This document shows positions 33,553 to 42,574 of a stretch of DNA of 64,000 bases, in pieces (position 1 is the stretch's first letter; every line of letters starts with the position of its first letter). The DNA is from Ardenticatenaceae bacterium (GTDB lineage Bacteria; Chloroflexota; Anaerolineae; Promineifilales; Promineifilaceae), in contig JACKCB010000006.1 in NCBI GenBank assembly GCA_020634235.1, positions 124,001 through 188,000 on the forward strand, given 5' to 3'. The notes under the pieces were generated by a model. That model worked only from the letters and a program-made list of their open reading frames with translations, did no database searches and was not told where the DNA came from. Both the position numbers and the translations under genes were made by a program.

Positions 33553-34273
33553 CACAGCAGAGCGTATGAAGAAACTCAAGCGGCGGCGCTATCCGGCCTG
33601 GTTCCGCAATAACGTGCTGGCTCCCTGGGACCACCTGTGGGCGGGCACGCTGCCGCGCTATGTCCGCGACCGGTACATTGTCCGCTTCAAGATCCGCCCG
33701 TTCCAACACATTGATGGCTGGCTGACGGTGACTGAGGCGGCGGCGTTGTATCGCACGGCGGCCGCCCTGCCGCCGGGCGGTGTGGTGGTGGAAATTGGCA
33801 GTTGGAAGGGGCGCAGCACCTACTGCCTGGCGAAAGGTCTCCCGGCCGGGGGCGTGGTCTACGCCATCGACCCCTTCGACGCTTCCGGCGAAGCGGGCAG
33901 CGCCCACACCTACCAGAAGCGGCAGGGCGAAACCCCGCTCCTGGCGCAGTTTGAGCAGCGCATGACTGCGCTGGGCGTCATGGCGCAAATCAGACCGCTG
34001 GCCGGCTATTCCCACCAGTTTGTGGGCCAGATCCCACACATCGACTTCCTGTTTCTGGATGGCGACCATTCCGTGGCTGGCACTACCGCCGACTTTGAGC
34101 AGTATACGCCCTACCTGGCCCCCGGCGGCTATCTGGCCCTGCACGACTATGGGCCAGACAAGGCTGAGATGGGACCGGTGTGGGTTGTGGAAAACCTGGT
34201 CCGGCCTTCCGGCGTGTATGAACACGTGGGCACGTTTGATTCGCTCTGGCTGGGGCGGAAGAAGGGGAGCTAG
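33539..34273 (+). CDS. Class I SAM-dependent methyltransferase (Methyltransf_24 type)
   Basis: A 244-residue methyltransferase. VVVEIGSWKGRSTYCLAKGL is the SAM-binding loop, VVYAIDPFDASGE the acidic second strand and HIDFLFLDGDHSVAGTTADF the motif typical of the Methyltransf_24 group, which often methylates sugars or natural products. The first 45 residues are basic. It overlaps the preceding sulfotransferase by 14 bases and precedes a glycosyltransferase by six, so it probably modifies the same glycan. An internal ATG at 33566 is an alternative start. Confidence 0.85.
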   Translation: MPADNTAERMKKLKRRRYPAWFRNNVLAPWDHLWAGTLPRYVRDRYIVRFKIRPFQHIDGWLTVTEAAALYRTAAALPPGGVVVEIGSWKGRSTYCLAKGLPAGGVVYAIDPFDASGEAGSAHTYQKRQGETPLLAQFEQRMTALGVMAQIRPLAGYSHQFVGQIPHIDFLFLDGDHSVAGTTADFEQYTPYLAPGGYLALHDYGPDKAEMGPVWVVENLVRPSGVYEHVGTFDSLWLGRKKGS

Positions 34274-34279
34274 CTGCTT

Positions 34280-35242
34280 ATGACGAAACAACCGCCAACA
34301 CTAAACGATTTGCCGCCGGCCCCGGCCGGGCGCAGCGGCTGGCCCTGGACAGAAAGCACCCCCGCACTGCCCCCAACCCTGCCCGATGGCACCGCCTGGC
34401 CGGCCATCAGCATTGTCACCCCCAATTACAACTACGCCCACTTCCTGGAGGAGACCATCCGCTCGGTGCTGCTGCAAGGCTACCCCAACCTGCAGTACAT
34501 CGTCATCGACGATGGCAGCCAGGACGACTCGGTGGCCGTGATTCAGCGGTATGAACCCTGGCTGCATTTCTGGATCTCCCGCCCTAACTGCGGCCAGAGC
34601 TGCTCCATTAACGAAGGCTTTACCCACGCCAGCGGCTACATTTTGGGCTGGCTGAACAGCGACGACGTCTTTTACCCCGGCGCGTTGGCTGAGGTGGGGC
34701 GGCAGCTTGCCGGCCGGGTGCGCACCATGCTGGTGGGCGCGGCCACCCTCACCGATGGCCCGCATACCCTCACCGGCCGGGATGACCGCCGCCAGCCTGC
34801 CTGGGAAGAGATGGCCTATGATGGGCGCACCGTGCCCCAGCCCAGCACCCTGTGGACGGCCGATTTGTGGCCCCCGGCCGGGCCGCTAGACACCAGCCTG
34901 CGCTACACCATGGATTACGACCTCTGGCTGCGCATGGTGCCCCAGGCCCAGGAAGTGCGCTACAGCAGCCAACTGCTGGCCTGCGAGCGCATCCACGAAA
35001 ACCAGATGTCCCTGGCCGCCGCCCGCGCCGGCCAATATGAGCCGGTCAACTGCGAGAAAGCATACGCCGCCCTGCACGCCGCCCGCGGCCGGGGCGAGTC
35101 CCCCGCCCGTTGGCTGCTGAAGAGCTACCGCCGGCGCTGGCGCATGGCCCGCCACCTGGGCAAATACCGCGTCTTGTGGACCTCTGGTTTCCACCGCGTC
35201 GCCCTCCGCGCCGCCTTCGCCCCCAACTACCGCCTCTGGTAA
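34280..35242 (+). CDS. Glycosyltransferase family 2
   Basis: A 320-residue GT-A glycosyltransferase of the WcaA type. ISIVTPNYNYAHFLEETIRS opens the catalytic domain, YIVIDDGSQDDSV and LGWLNSDDVFYPGAL contain the two acidic motifs (SDD as the DXD equivalent), and DYDLWLRM is the conserved acceptor-side motif (ED/DYD..LR). All catalytic positions appear intact. It lies within the same tightly packed plus-strand series. The donor sugar cannot be inferred. Confidence 0.9.
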   Translation: MTKQPPTLNDLPPAPAGRSGWPWTESTPALPPTLPDGTAWPAISIVTPNYNYAHFLEETIRSVLLQGYPNLQYIVIDDGSQDDSVAVIQRYEPWLHFWISRPNCGQSCSINEGFTHASGYILGWLNSDDVFYPGALAEVGRQLAGRVRTMLVGAATLTDGPHTLTGRDDRRQPAWEEMAYDGRTVPQPSTLWTADLWPPAGPLDTSLRYTMDYDLWLRMVPQAQEVRYSSQLLACERIHENQMSLAAARAGQYEPVNCEKAYAALHAARGRGESPARWLLKSYRRRWRMARHLGKYRVLWTSGFHRVALRAAFAPNYRLW

Positions 35243-35270
35243 GCAAACAAAGACCGAGGACATAGAAGCA

Positions 35271-36344
35271 ATGAGTGTTGCGATTATCACCGGCTCGGCC
35301 GGCTTGATTGGTTCTGAAGCGGCCCTGTACTTCGCCGGCCAGGGCATGACCGTGGTGGGCATCGATAATGACATGCGCCGCACCTTCTTTGGCGACGACG
35401 CCTCTACCCATTGGCAGCGGCAGCGGCTGGAAGCCACCCTGGGCGCGCGCTACCGTCACTACGACCTGGACATCCGCGACGCAGCGGCCATGAACCAGCT
35501 TTTTGCCACCTACGGCACAGACATTACCCTGGTGCTGCACGCCGCCGCCCAGCCATCGCACGACTGGGCCGCCCGCGACCCGCAAACGGATTTTGGCGTG
35601 AATGCCAACGGCACGCTGAACCTGCTGGAGGCCACCCGCCACCATGCGCCGGACGCTGTCTTCATCTTCACCTCCACCAACAAGGTGTATGGCGACACGC
35701 CCAACCGGCTGCCGCTGCTGGAGCAGGCGCACCGCTGGGAGATTGACCCGCAGCACACCTACGCCGGCGGCATCCGCGAGGATATGTCCATCGACAGCAC
35801 GCTGCACAGCCTGTTTGGCGCGTCCAAGGTGGCGGCCGATGTGCTGGTGCAGGAGTATGGCCGCTACTTCGGCCTATACACCGCCTGCTTCCGCGGTGGC
35901 TGCCTGACCGGTCCCAACCATTCGGGCACCCAACTGCACGGCTTTCTGGCTTACCTGATGAAGTGTGCGGCTACGGGCACCCCCTACACCGTGTTTGGTT
36001 ACAAGGGTAAGCAGGTGCGCGACAATATCCACAGCTCGGACCTGATTCGGGCCTTTGATCACTTTTTCCGCGCCCCGCGCCAGGCGGCGGTGTACAACAT
36101 CGGCGGCGGGCGCTTTAGCAACTGCTCCATGCTGGAAGCGATTGACTGGTGCCAGGCGATCACCGGCCGGGCGCTTTCCTGGCAGCTTTCCGACCAAAAC
36201 CGGATTGGTGACCACATCTGGTGGATTAGCGATTTGGGCCGTTTTCAGGCCGACTATCCCGCCTGGCAGTTGCAGTATGACGTGCCGCGTATTTTGCAGG
36301 AAATCTATGACTACAACCGGGAGCGCTGGCTGAGCCTGGCATGA
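35271..36344 (+). CDS. CDP-paratose/tyvelose 2-epimerase-like SDR
   Basis: A 357-residue extended SDR. ITGSAGLIGSEAALYFAGQG binds NAD. The segment GIDNDMRRTFFGDDAST is diagnostic of CDP-paratose 2-epimerase (RfbE/Tyv) relatives, as are VLHAAAQPSHDWAARDPQTD and STNKVYGD. The Tyr in a YxxxK arrangement is less obvious, as Ser/Phe-Gly-Ala-Ser-Lys (LFGASK) replaces the usual motif: the Tyr is Phe. Loss of that Tyr would change catalysis, so this deserves checking. With the RfbF-type gene at 14 kb it could belong to a CDP-sugar pathway. Confidence 0.8.
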   Translation: MSVAIITGSAGLIGSEAALYFAGQGMTVVGIDNDMRRTFFGDDASTHWQRQRLEATLGARYRHYDLDIRDAAAMNQLFATYGTDITLVLHAAAQPSHDWAARDPQTDFGVNANGTLNLLEATRHHAPDAVFIFTSTNKVYGDTPNRLPLLEQAHRWEIDPQHTYAGGIREDMSIDSTLHSLFGASKVAADVLVQEYGRYFGLYTACFRGGCLTGPNHSGTQLHGFLAYLMKCAATGTPYTVFGYKGKQVRDNIHSSDLIRAFDHFFRAPRQAAVYNIGGGRFSNCSMLEAIDWCQAITGRALSWQLSDQNRIGDHIWWISDLGRFQADYPAWQLQYDVPRILQEIYDYNRERWLSLA

Positions 36345-37489
36345 ATATCGCTTTTGTCACCACCTTCGACGCCCGCGACCCGCGCCGTGGCTCTGGTACC
36401 TTTTACTACATGAGCCAGGAGCTGGCACGGCAGGGACACACGCTCCATTACGTGGGGCCGCTGGCGTACCGCTACCCGGCCGGGAGCAAACTCATTCGCC
36501 GGCTGCACAAAATCATCCCCGGCCGCTACGTGGCCTTCCTGGACCCCTACGTGGGCCGCCTGACCGGCCAGACGGTGGCCCAACAACTGGCCGGCGTCGC
36601 CTACGACCTGCTGCTGACCAACGACGTGGCGGTGGCCGGCTACACCCCCACCGCCAAGCCGGTGGTCCTGTACACCGACGTCATGATCACCCATGATTAC
36701 AGCGAGCGCAACCTGCCTAACGCCCGGCTGGCCGGCCTTTCGCCGCTGGCGCTGCGGCTGGCCCGGCAGACGCTGCGCGCCGGGCTGCGCCGGGCCGATT
36801 TGTGCGTTTTCCCGGCGCAGTGGGTGGCCGACGAGGCGGCCCACTATGGCGTGGACCCGGCCAGAGTGCGGTTGATCCCGTTTGGGGCAAATATTGACGA
36901 CCCCGGCCGGGACCCGGCCGAACAACGCCGGCTAAACCCCGGCCGGCAGCAGTTTGACCTGCTCTTTGTGGGCAAGGATTGGGCGCGCAAGGGGGGGGAC
37001 GTGGCCGTGGCCGTAGCCCAGGCGCTGCAGCAGCGTGGGATCAACGCCACCCTGCACGTGGTTGGGGTGCAGCATCCCCGGCTGGCGGCGCTGCCCTTTG
37101 TGCGCAGCTACGGCCTGCTGGACAAGCGTGTGCCCGCCGAGCGTGACCAGTTGTACCGCCTTTACCGTGAATGTGACGCCTTTATCCTGCCCAGCCAGTC
37201 GGAAGGTTTTGTGATCGCCGTGCTGGAGGCGGCCGCCTTTGGCCAGCCGGCGCTGGCCTACGCCGCGCACGGCGTGGGTGTGGTGGACGGCGTGACGGGG
37301 GTGCTGCTGCCTTTGGGCGCCCCGGCCGGGGCGTTTGCCGACGTGATCGCCACCTGGCTGGCCCAACCCGAAAGCTACCAGCAGCTCGCCCGCCAGGCGC
37401 GCGACCATTACGAGACCAGCGTTAACTGGGCCACCACCATTGCCGCCCTGACGGCCGCGATGGCCCCGCTGCTAAAAACCGCCCGATGA
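36341..37489 (+). CDS. Glycosyltransferase family 4 protein
   Basis: A 382-residue GT-B retaining glycosyltransferase. The N-terminal acceptor domain begins MNIAFVTTFDARDPRRGSGT; the C-terminal nucleotide-binding domain has LLFVGKDWARKGGDVAVAVA and the ESEGFVIAVLEA-type motif (PSQSEGFVIAVLEAAAFGQP). Start and previous stop overlap as ATGA, and the next GT4 gene overlaps in the same way. The two neighbours share the VGK-x-x-x-RKG pattern and may be an ancient duplicate pair adding successive sugars. Confidence 0.88.
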   Translation: MNIAFVTTFDARDPRRGSGTFYYMSQELARQGHTLHYVGPLAYRYPAGSKLIRRLHKIIPGRYVAFLDPYVGRLTGQTVAQQLAGVAYDLLLTNDVAVAGYTPTAKPVVLYTDVMITHDYSERNLPNARLAGLSPLALRLARQTLRAGLRRADLCVFPAQWVADEAAHYGVDPARVRLIPFGANIDDPGRDPAEQRRLNPGRQQFDLLFVGKDWARKGGDVAVAVAQALQQRGINATLHVVGVQHPRLAALPFVRSYGLLDKRVPAERDQLYRLYRECDAFILPSQSEGFVIAVLEAAAFGQPALAYAAHGVGVVDGVTGVLLPLGAPAGAFADVIATWLAQPESYQQLARQARDHYETSVNWATTIAALTAAMAPLLKTAR

Positions 37490-38637
37490 ACATCCTGTAT
37501 GCCGCCCTGCGCAACGACCCGCGCGACATTGACCGCTCCAGCAGCGTTGATTATGGTTTCTACACCGCTTTCCTGGAGCGCGGCCACCAGGTGGAGGTGG
37601 TGGGGCCGTTCCCGCCCCGCCTGCCGTGGTGGGAGAAAGGCATCAAAAAGGTGCATGACCGCCTGACCGGCAAGCGCTACCTCAAGTGGGACTTCGCCTC
37701 GGTGTGGGCGGCCTCGCAGGCGGTGAACAAGGCGGTGGCGGCCACCCGGCCGGAGGTAGTCTTTACCATGTTCCCGGCCACACTGGCTTTTTATCGGGGG
37801 GCAGCCCCGGCCGTGTTCAACACCGACCTGACCTTTGCCTCGTGGCAGGCCAACGGGGCCGGCTTCAGCCCCATCGCCCTGCGCGTGCTGACCTGGATCG
37901 AGCACCAGGCGCTGACCCGCAGCGCCCAGGTGGTGTTGCATAGTGAATGGTCGCGGCAGGATGTGATGCAGCGGCATGGCCTCCCGGCCGGGAAGCTGAA
38001 CGTCTTGCCCATGCCCTCTGCCCTGCCCCTGGATGCCGTGCCCGAAAGCATTGACGTGCTGGCCGACAAAGCGCTGCCAGACCCCGCGCAGGCAGCCCCG
38101 CTGCGGCTGCTGCTGGTGGGCAAAGAATACCACCGCAAAGGCATCGACATCGCCACGGAAGTGGTGACCATGCTCAACCAGCAAGGGCTGCCGGCCGAAC
38201 TGACGGTGTGCGCCAGCATTGGCCCGCCCGCGCCGCACGTGCGCTACGTCGGCCCTTTCCGCAAGAGTGTGCCGGCGGAGCTGGCCAGCTATATGGCGCT
38301 GTACCGCCAGGCCCATCTGCTCATTCACCCCGCCCGCTTTGAACCGGCCGGGATTGTGCCCGGTGAGGCGGCGGCCCTGGCCACGCCCACCATCACCAAC
38401 GCTGCCGGGGCGCTGGCCACCACGGTTAAAGATGGCGTCTCCGGAATTGTGCTGCCTAAAGACAGCCCGGCCGGGGCCTACGTGCAGGCCATTCGCGAGC
38501 TGGTGCAGGAGCCGGCGCGTTATTACGACCTGTGTGCCACCACCCGCCGCCGCTATGAAGAAGAGCTAAACTGGCGCGCCGCTGGCCGGCAACTGGATAC
38601 GATCCTGGCCAGGGCTGGCGGGGCAACATCCGCCTGA
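37486..38637 (+). CDS. Glycosyltransferase family 4 protein
   Basis: A 383-residue GT-B glycosyltransferase joined to the previous gene by an ATGA overlap. It has an N-terminal domain starting MNILYAALRNDPRDIDRSSS and a C-terminal donor domain with LLLVGKEYHRKGIDIATEV and HPARFEPAGIVPGEAAALA, where the usual E-x7-E motif is FEPAGIVPGE. Its VGKEYHRKG loop resembles the equivalent VGKDWARKG in its neighbour. Likely inverting or retaining specificity cannot be read, but GT4 members are retaining. Confidence 0.86.
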   Translation: MNILYAALRNDPRDIDRSSSVDYGFYTAFLERGHQVEVVGPFPPRLPWWEKGIKKVHDRLTGKRYLKWDFASVWAASQAVNKAVAATRPEVVFTMFPATLAFYRGAAPAVFNTDLTFASWQANGAGFSPIALRVLTWIEHQALTRSAQVVLHSEWSRQDVMQRHGLPAGKLNVLPMPSALPLDAVPESIDVLADKALPDPAQAAPLRLLLVGKEYHRKGIDIATEVVTMLNQQGLPAELTVCASIGPPAPHVRYVGPFRKSVPAELASYMALYRQAHLLIHPARFEPAGIVPGEAAALATPTITNAAGALATTVKDGVSGIVLPKDSPAGAYVQAIRELVQEPARYYDLCATTRRRYEEELNWRAAGRQLDTILARAGGATSA

Positions 38638-38648
38638 ACGGAAAAGCT

Positions 38649-39848
38649 ATGCGCTGTCTCTACATTGCCGCTCGCGCCCCGCTCTCGCCCCATTACCGTG
38701 GGGGAAGCTCGGCCATCTACTACGAACAACTGGCCTCGCTGCACGACCTGGGGCACGAGGTGCATTTGTGGCACTTTGCCTACGAAAAAGAGCGCCAGAG
38801 CTACGATGCCTTTGTAGCCGGCGACGCGGCGGTTTGGGCGGAGGTACAGGCGATGTGCGCCAGCATCACCATCACCACGCTGCCGCAGCGCCCCAACCTG
38901 TGGCAGAAGGTGCAAGACCGGCTGGCGAACCGCCTCTCCGGGCAGGATGCCATCTTCCCCTTGCTGCGCACGGTGGCCCACGCCGAGTTCAAGCGGCTGC
39001 TGCGCCAGACCCGGCCGGACTTCATCTTCGCCCAACATTTGTGGCCGGCGCAGGTGGCCGTGTTGCAGAAAGAGGTGCCCGTCATCTTCTCCCATCATGA
39101 TTGGCTGTTTCGCATCAAGGCGCTGCGCAGCCGCCAGGCAGAGAGCGAGGCGATGCGCCAGATGGAAGAGCGCGTCGCCCGGCAGGCGGCAGCCGTTACC
39201 AGCGGCTCGGCGGTGGAGTGCCAGCAGCTGCGTGACATTGGCTGCGCCAACGTCGCTTACATTCCGGTGGCGTACAAACCGGCCGATCTGGATTTTGACA
39301 CGCTGCCGGATGAACCCCGCCTGGTACATTTTGGCGGGCTGGCCACCACGGCTACGCGGGTTGGGTTGGAGCGCTTTGCGGCGCTGGTCTGGCCGCATAT
39401 CCGGCCGAAGCCGCTCTTTTATGCGGTGGGCGACATCTCCTCGGCGGCGCTCAGCCCCACGCTGCCCCAATTCTTGTCTGAGGTGGTTTGCACCGGCCAC
39501 GTCACCGACTGGCCCACGGTGCTGCGCCCCTATGATTTGCACCTGATTCCCTGGGAGCACAGCACCGGGCAGCGCACGCGACTGCCGGTGGCCTTTAACT
39601 TTGGCCAGGTGGTGGTGGCCGCCCGGCCGGGTATTGCCGGCTATCCGGAAGCGCAGGATGGCCTGAACTGCCGCCTGGTAGACAGGTTGGAAGAGATGGC
39701 CCCGGTGATCAGTGAGCTGTTGGCCGACCCGGCGCAGCGGCTGCGCCTGGGGCGCGCGGCGCGGGAAACGTTTATGGACAGCTTTACCCGGCCGGGGCTG
39801 CTCCCCCGCTACCAGACCCTGATTGAGCGCGTGACGCGCTCTTCATGA
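38649..39848 (+). CDS. Putative GT-B glycosyltransferase
   Basis: A 399-residue protein with the two Rossmann halves of GT-B enzymes: MRCLYIAARAPLSPHYRGGS opens the acceptor domain with a Gly-Gly-Ser loop, and the C-terminal half has PRLVHFGGLATTATRVGLER, HLIPWEHSTGQRTRLPVAFN and ELLADPAQRLRLGRAARETF. The donor-site glutamate motif is weak, so it is a divergent family 4 or unclassified enzyme. It lies eleven bases after the preceding GT4 gene and before the nonulosonic-acid genes, and might transfer onto or next to that sugar. Confidence 0.75.
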   Translation: MRCLYIAARAPLSPHYRGGSSAIYYEQLASLHDLGHEVHLWHFAYEKERQSYDAFVAGDAAVWAEVQAMCASITITTLPQRPNLWQKVQDRLANRLSGQDAIFPLLRTVAHAEFKRLLRQTRPDFIFAQHLWPAQVAVLQKEVPVIFSHHDWLFRIKALRSRQAESEAMRQMEERVARQAAAVTSGSAVECQQLRDIGCANVAYIPVAYKPADLDFDTLPDEPRLVHFGGLATTATRVGLERFAALVWPHIRPKPLFYAVGDISSAALSPTLPQFLSEVVCTGHVTDWPTVLRPYDLHLIPWEHSTGQRTRLPVAFNFGQVVVAARPGIAGYPEAQDGLNCRLVDRLEEMAPVISELLADPAQRLRLGRAARETFMDSFTRPGLLPRYQTLIERVTRSS

Positions 39849-39880
39849 CCGGCGGGCCGGCCCGCTGGTGTTAGCAACCT

Positions 39881-40567
39881 ATGGAAATCTTAGCCATTAT
39901 CCCCGCCCGTGGCGGCTCTAAGGGCGTGCCGGGCAAGAATATCGCCCCGCTGGCCGGCAAGCCGCTGCTGGCGCATACGGTGGAACAGGCGCTGGCCGCC
40001 CGGCTGGTGAAGCGCGTGGTGGTCTCGACGGACGACGAGGCGATTGCCACGGTGGCGCGGGCGTATGGGGCGGAGGTGGTGGCCCGCCCGGCCGGGATCA
40101 GCGGCGACACGGCGACTTCTGAAAGCGCCTTGCTGCACGTGCTGGATACCCTGACCGGCCGGGAAGGGTACGCGCCCGACCTGGTGGTCTTTTTGCAGTG
40201 TACTTCGCCGGTGCGCCGGCCGGGGGACATCGACGCTGCCATCCAGACCCTGCTGGACCAGCAGGCCGATTCGCTGCTCTCGGTGGTGCCCTCGCACCAC
40301 TGGTTGTGGCGTGTGGTGGATGGCCAGCCCGATTCCTACAACTTTGACTACCGCCGCCGGCCGCGCCGCCAGGAGCGCCCGGCCGAGTATGATGAAAACG
40401 GCTCCATCTACGTCTTCAAGCCCCATATCCTGCGCCAGTTTGATAACCGGCTGGGCGGCCGCATTGCCCTGTATGAGATGGACGGCTGGAGCATGATTGA
40501 CATTGATACGCCGCAAGACCTGGCCCTATGCGAGGTCGTTTGGGGCGTTGGCCCGTACGCGAGTTAG
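39881..40567 (+). CDS. neuA: CMP-nonulosonic acid (acylneuraminate) cytidylyltransferase
   Basis: A 228-residue NeuA-type enzyme that activates a nine-carbon sialic, legionaminic or pseudaminic acid with CTP. The N-terminal LAIIPARGGSKGVPGKNIAP is the CTP-binding signature, and VVFLQCTSPVRRPGDID and ENGSIYVFKP are conserved in the family. The length is typical of single-domain CMP-sugar synthetases. It is directly followed by the synthase gene. No enzyme for making the six-carbon precursor (NeuC, PseB/LegB, aminotransferase, PseH) is present in the window. Confidence 0.9.
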   Translation: MEILAIIPARGGSKGVPGKNIAPLAGKPLLAHTVEQALAARLVKRVVVSTDDEAIATVARAYGAEVVARPAGISGDTATSESALLHVLDTLTGREGYAPDLVVFLQCTSPVRRPGDIDAAIQTLLDQQADSLLSVVPSHHWLWRVVDGQPDSYNFDYRRRPRRQERPAEYDENGSIYVFKPHILRQFDNRLGGRIALYEMDGWSMIDIDTPQDLALCEVVWGVGPYAS

Positions 40568-40577
40568 AAGGTTGGTT

Positions 40578-42476
40578 ATGGTAGAGCCTGGTCCATTGAA
40601 GAAGATTGTGTTACCCGGCCGGGAGATCGGCCCGGATGAACCCTGCTTTGTCATCATTGAGGCGGGGGTAAACCACAACGGCAGCCTGGAAATGGCCTTG
40701 CAGTTGGTCGATGCTGCTGCCGAAGCCGGCGGCGACGCCGTAAAGTTCCAGAAGCGCAACCTGCAGAGCCTCTACCCGCCCGAACTGTTGGACAACCCCA
40801 ACTCGGCCGAGTGGGCCTTCCAATACATCCTGCCCATCCTGAAGGAGGTGGAACTGAGCGATGATGAGTTCCGCCAGGTGAAGGCCCACTGCGACCGGCG
40901 CGGTATCCGCTTCATGTGCACCCCCTGGGATGAAGCCAGCGTGGATTTTCTGGAAGAGGTGGGGGTAGACATCTACAAAGTCGCCTCGGCCGACCTGATC
41001 AACCTGCCGCTGCTGGATAAGCTGGTGGCCACCGGCAAGCCGCTTATTTTATCCACAGGGATGGCCCTGCTGGAGGAGATTGAGTGTACGGTGCGCTTCT
41101 TGAAAGAGCGCGAGGCGGATTTTGCCCTGCTGCACTGTGTGAGTACCTACCCCGCCCCGTTTGAGAACCTGAATCTGCGCTTTATTGAGACGCTGAAGCA
41201 GTTTGGCGTGCCGGTGGGCTACAGCAGCCACGAGCGGGGAATTGCCATGCCGCTGGTGGCGCTGACCCTGGGGGCGTGCATCATCGAGAAGCACATCACC
41301 CTGGACCGCACCCTGCCGGGGCCAGACCATGCGGCCAGCCTGGAGCCACATGGCATTGGCAAGATGCTGCGCGATATTCGCCACGCGGAACAGGCGTTGG
41401 GCCGGCCGGTGAAGGAGCTGTCGGCCATGGAGCGGTTGAACCGCCATGTGCTGCGCAAGAGTTTGGCGGCTACCCAGGCGATCCCGGCCGGGAGCGTGCT
41501 CACCCCGGCCATGATCAAAGTGATGGGACCCGGCAAAGGGCTGTCCCCACAGCGGATCAATGAACTGCTGGGCACCGTCCTGCGGCGCGACATGAAGCCC
41601 GATGAATACTTCAGCGAGCAGGACCTGACCCATTTTGCCGACCAGGTCATCCGGCGTGACCGGCTGCGCCGCACCTGGGGCTTCAAGGCCCGCTTCCACG
41701 ACCTGGCCGATATTTTGGCCAAAAAGCCGAAGCTGGTGGAGCTGCACTTTAGTGCGGAAGATGTGGACTACCCGTTTACGCCCCCGGCCGGGCCTTATCC
41801 CCAGCAGCTCTTCATCCACGCCCCCGAATTTGCCCACAGCCGCCTGCTCGACCTCTGCTCGTTGGACGATGCGGTGCGCGAACAGGCCATTCACCTGGTG
41901 CAGCGGACCATCGACAAAGCAGTTGAGCTGCGCCCCCACTTCACCGGCCCGGTGGGGGTGGTCATCCACGTGGGCGGCATGAGCATGGACGAACCCATTC
42001 ACGACCGCGAGCTGCTGCTGCGGCGCGCCGTAGACGCCTTCAAGCAGTTGGACCCCCGCGGCACCATTCTGCTGCCGGAGAATTTGCCGCCCCGCCCCTG
42101 GTACCTGGGCGGGCAGTGGTACCAGAATGTCTTCATCCGGCCGGAGGAGATGATCTCGTTCTGCCAGGAGCTAAACGTGGGTATGACCCTGGATATCTCT
42201 CATGCCCAGTTATTCTGCAACGCCTACGATGTCCGCCTGCACGATTACGTGCAGCTTTGCCTGCCCTACACCCGCCACCTGCACCTGGGCGACGCGGCCG
42301 GTCTGGACGGCGAAGGCCTGCAAATTGGCGATGGCGTCGTTGATTGGGACACGCTGATGCCGCTGCTGGCCGAAGAGGAGTTCACCTGGGTGCCGGAAAT
42401 TTGGAGCGGTCATCTGAACAACGCGGCCGGGTTTGTGGAGGCTGTGAATCGGCTGGGCCGCTTCGGTGTTATCTAG
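40578..42476 (+). CDS. neuB: Nonulosonic acid synthase (NeuB) fused to a TIM-barrel sugar isomerase-like domain
   Basis: A 632-residue fusion. Residues 15-270 are a NeuB-type synthase that condenses PEP with a hexosamine: IIEAGVNHNGSLEMALQLVD, VKFQKR, STGMALLEE, LLHCVSTYPAPFENLNLRFI and IIEKHITLDRTLPGPDHAAS all match. One change is SSHERG where SDHTxG is usual. Residues 290-360 are the SAF (antifreeze-like) lid domain. Residues about 370-632 form an extra xylose-isomerase/AP-endonuclease-2-like TIM barrel with likely metal ligands in LPENLPP, LDISHAQLF, HLHLGDA and VPEIWSGH. The extra domain may make or proofread the substrate. AGAAGG before ATG 40578 sets the start. Confidence 0.9.
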   Translation: MVEPGPLKKIVLPGREIGPDEPCFVIIEAGVNHNGSLEMALQLVDAAAEAGGDAVKFQKRNLQSLYPPELLDNPNSAEWAFQYILPILKEVELSDDEFRQVKAHCDRRGIRFMCTPWDEASVDFLEEVGVDIYKVASADLINLPLLDKLVATGKPLILSTGMALLEEIECTVRFLKEREADFALLHCVSTYPAPFENLNLRFIETLKQFGVPVGYSSHERGIAMPLVALTLGACIIEKHITLDRTLPGPDHAASLEPHGIGKMLRDIRHAEQALGRPVKELSAMERLNRHVLRKSLAATQAIPAGSVLTPAMIKVMGPGKGLSPQRINELLGTVLRRDMKPDEYFSEQDLTHFADQVIRRDRLRRTWGFKARFHDLADILAKKPKLVELHFSAEDVDYPFTPPAGPYPQQLFIHAPEFAHSRLLDLCSLDDAVREQAIHLVQRTIDKAVELRPHFTGPVGVVIHVGGMSMDEPIHDRELLLRRAVDAFKQLDPRGTILLPENLPPRPWYLGGQWYQNVFIRPEEMISFCQELNVGMTLDISHAQLFCNAYDVRLHDYVQLCLPYTRHLHLGDAAGLDGEGLQIGDGVVDWDTLMPLLAEEEFTWVPEIWSGHLNNAAGFVEAVNRLGRFGVI

Positions 42477-42574
42477 AGCGCGCGGAGGGAGCTGGAGGAA
42501 AGCGTTGAAACGCGAGGAGGGACCTGGCGTATTGCCGCTCTCGCTCTGGCTGCGTCTCGCAGGAGGGTTTCGAG

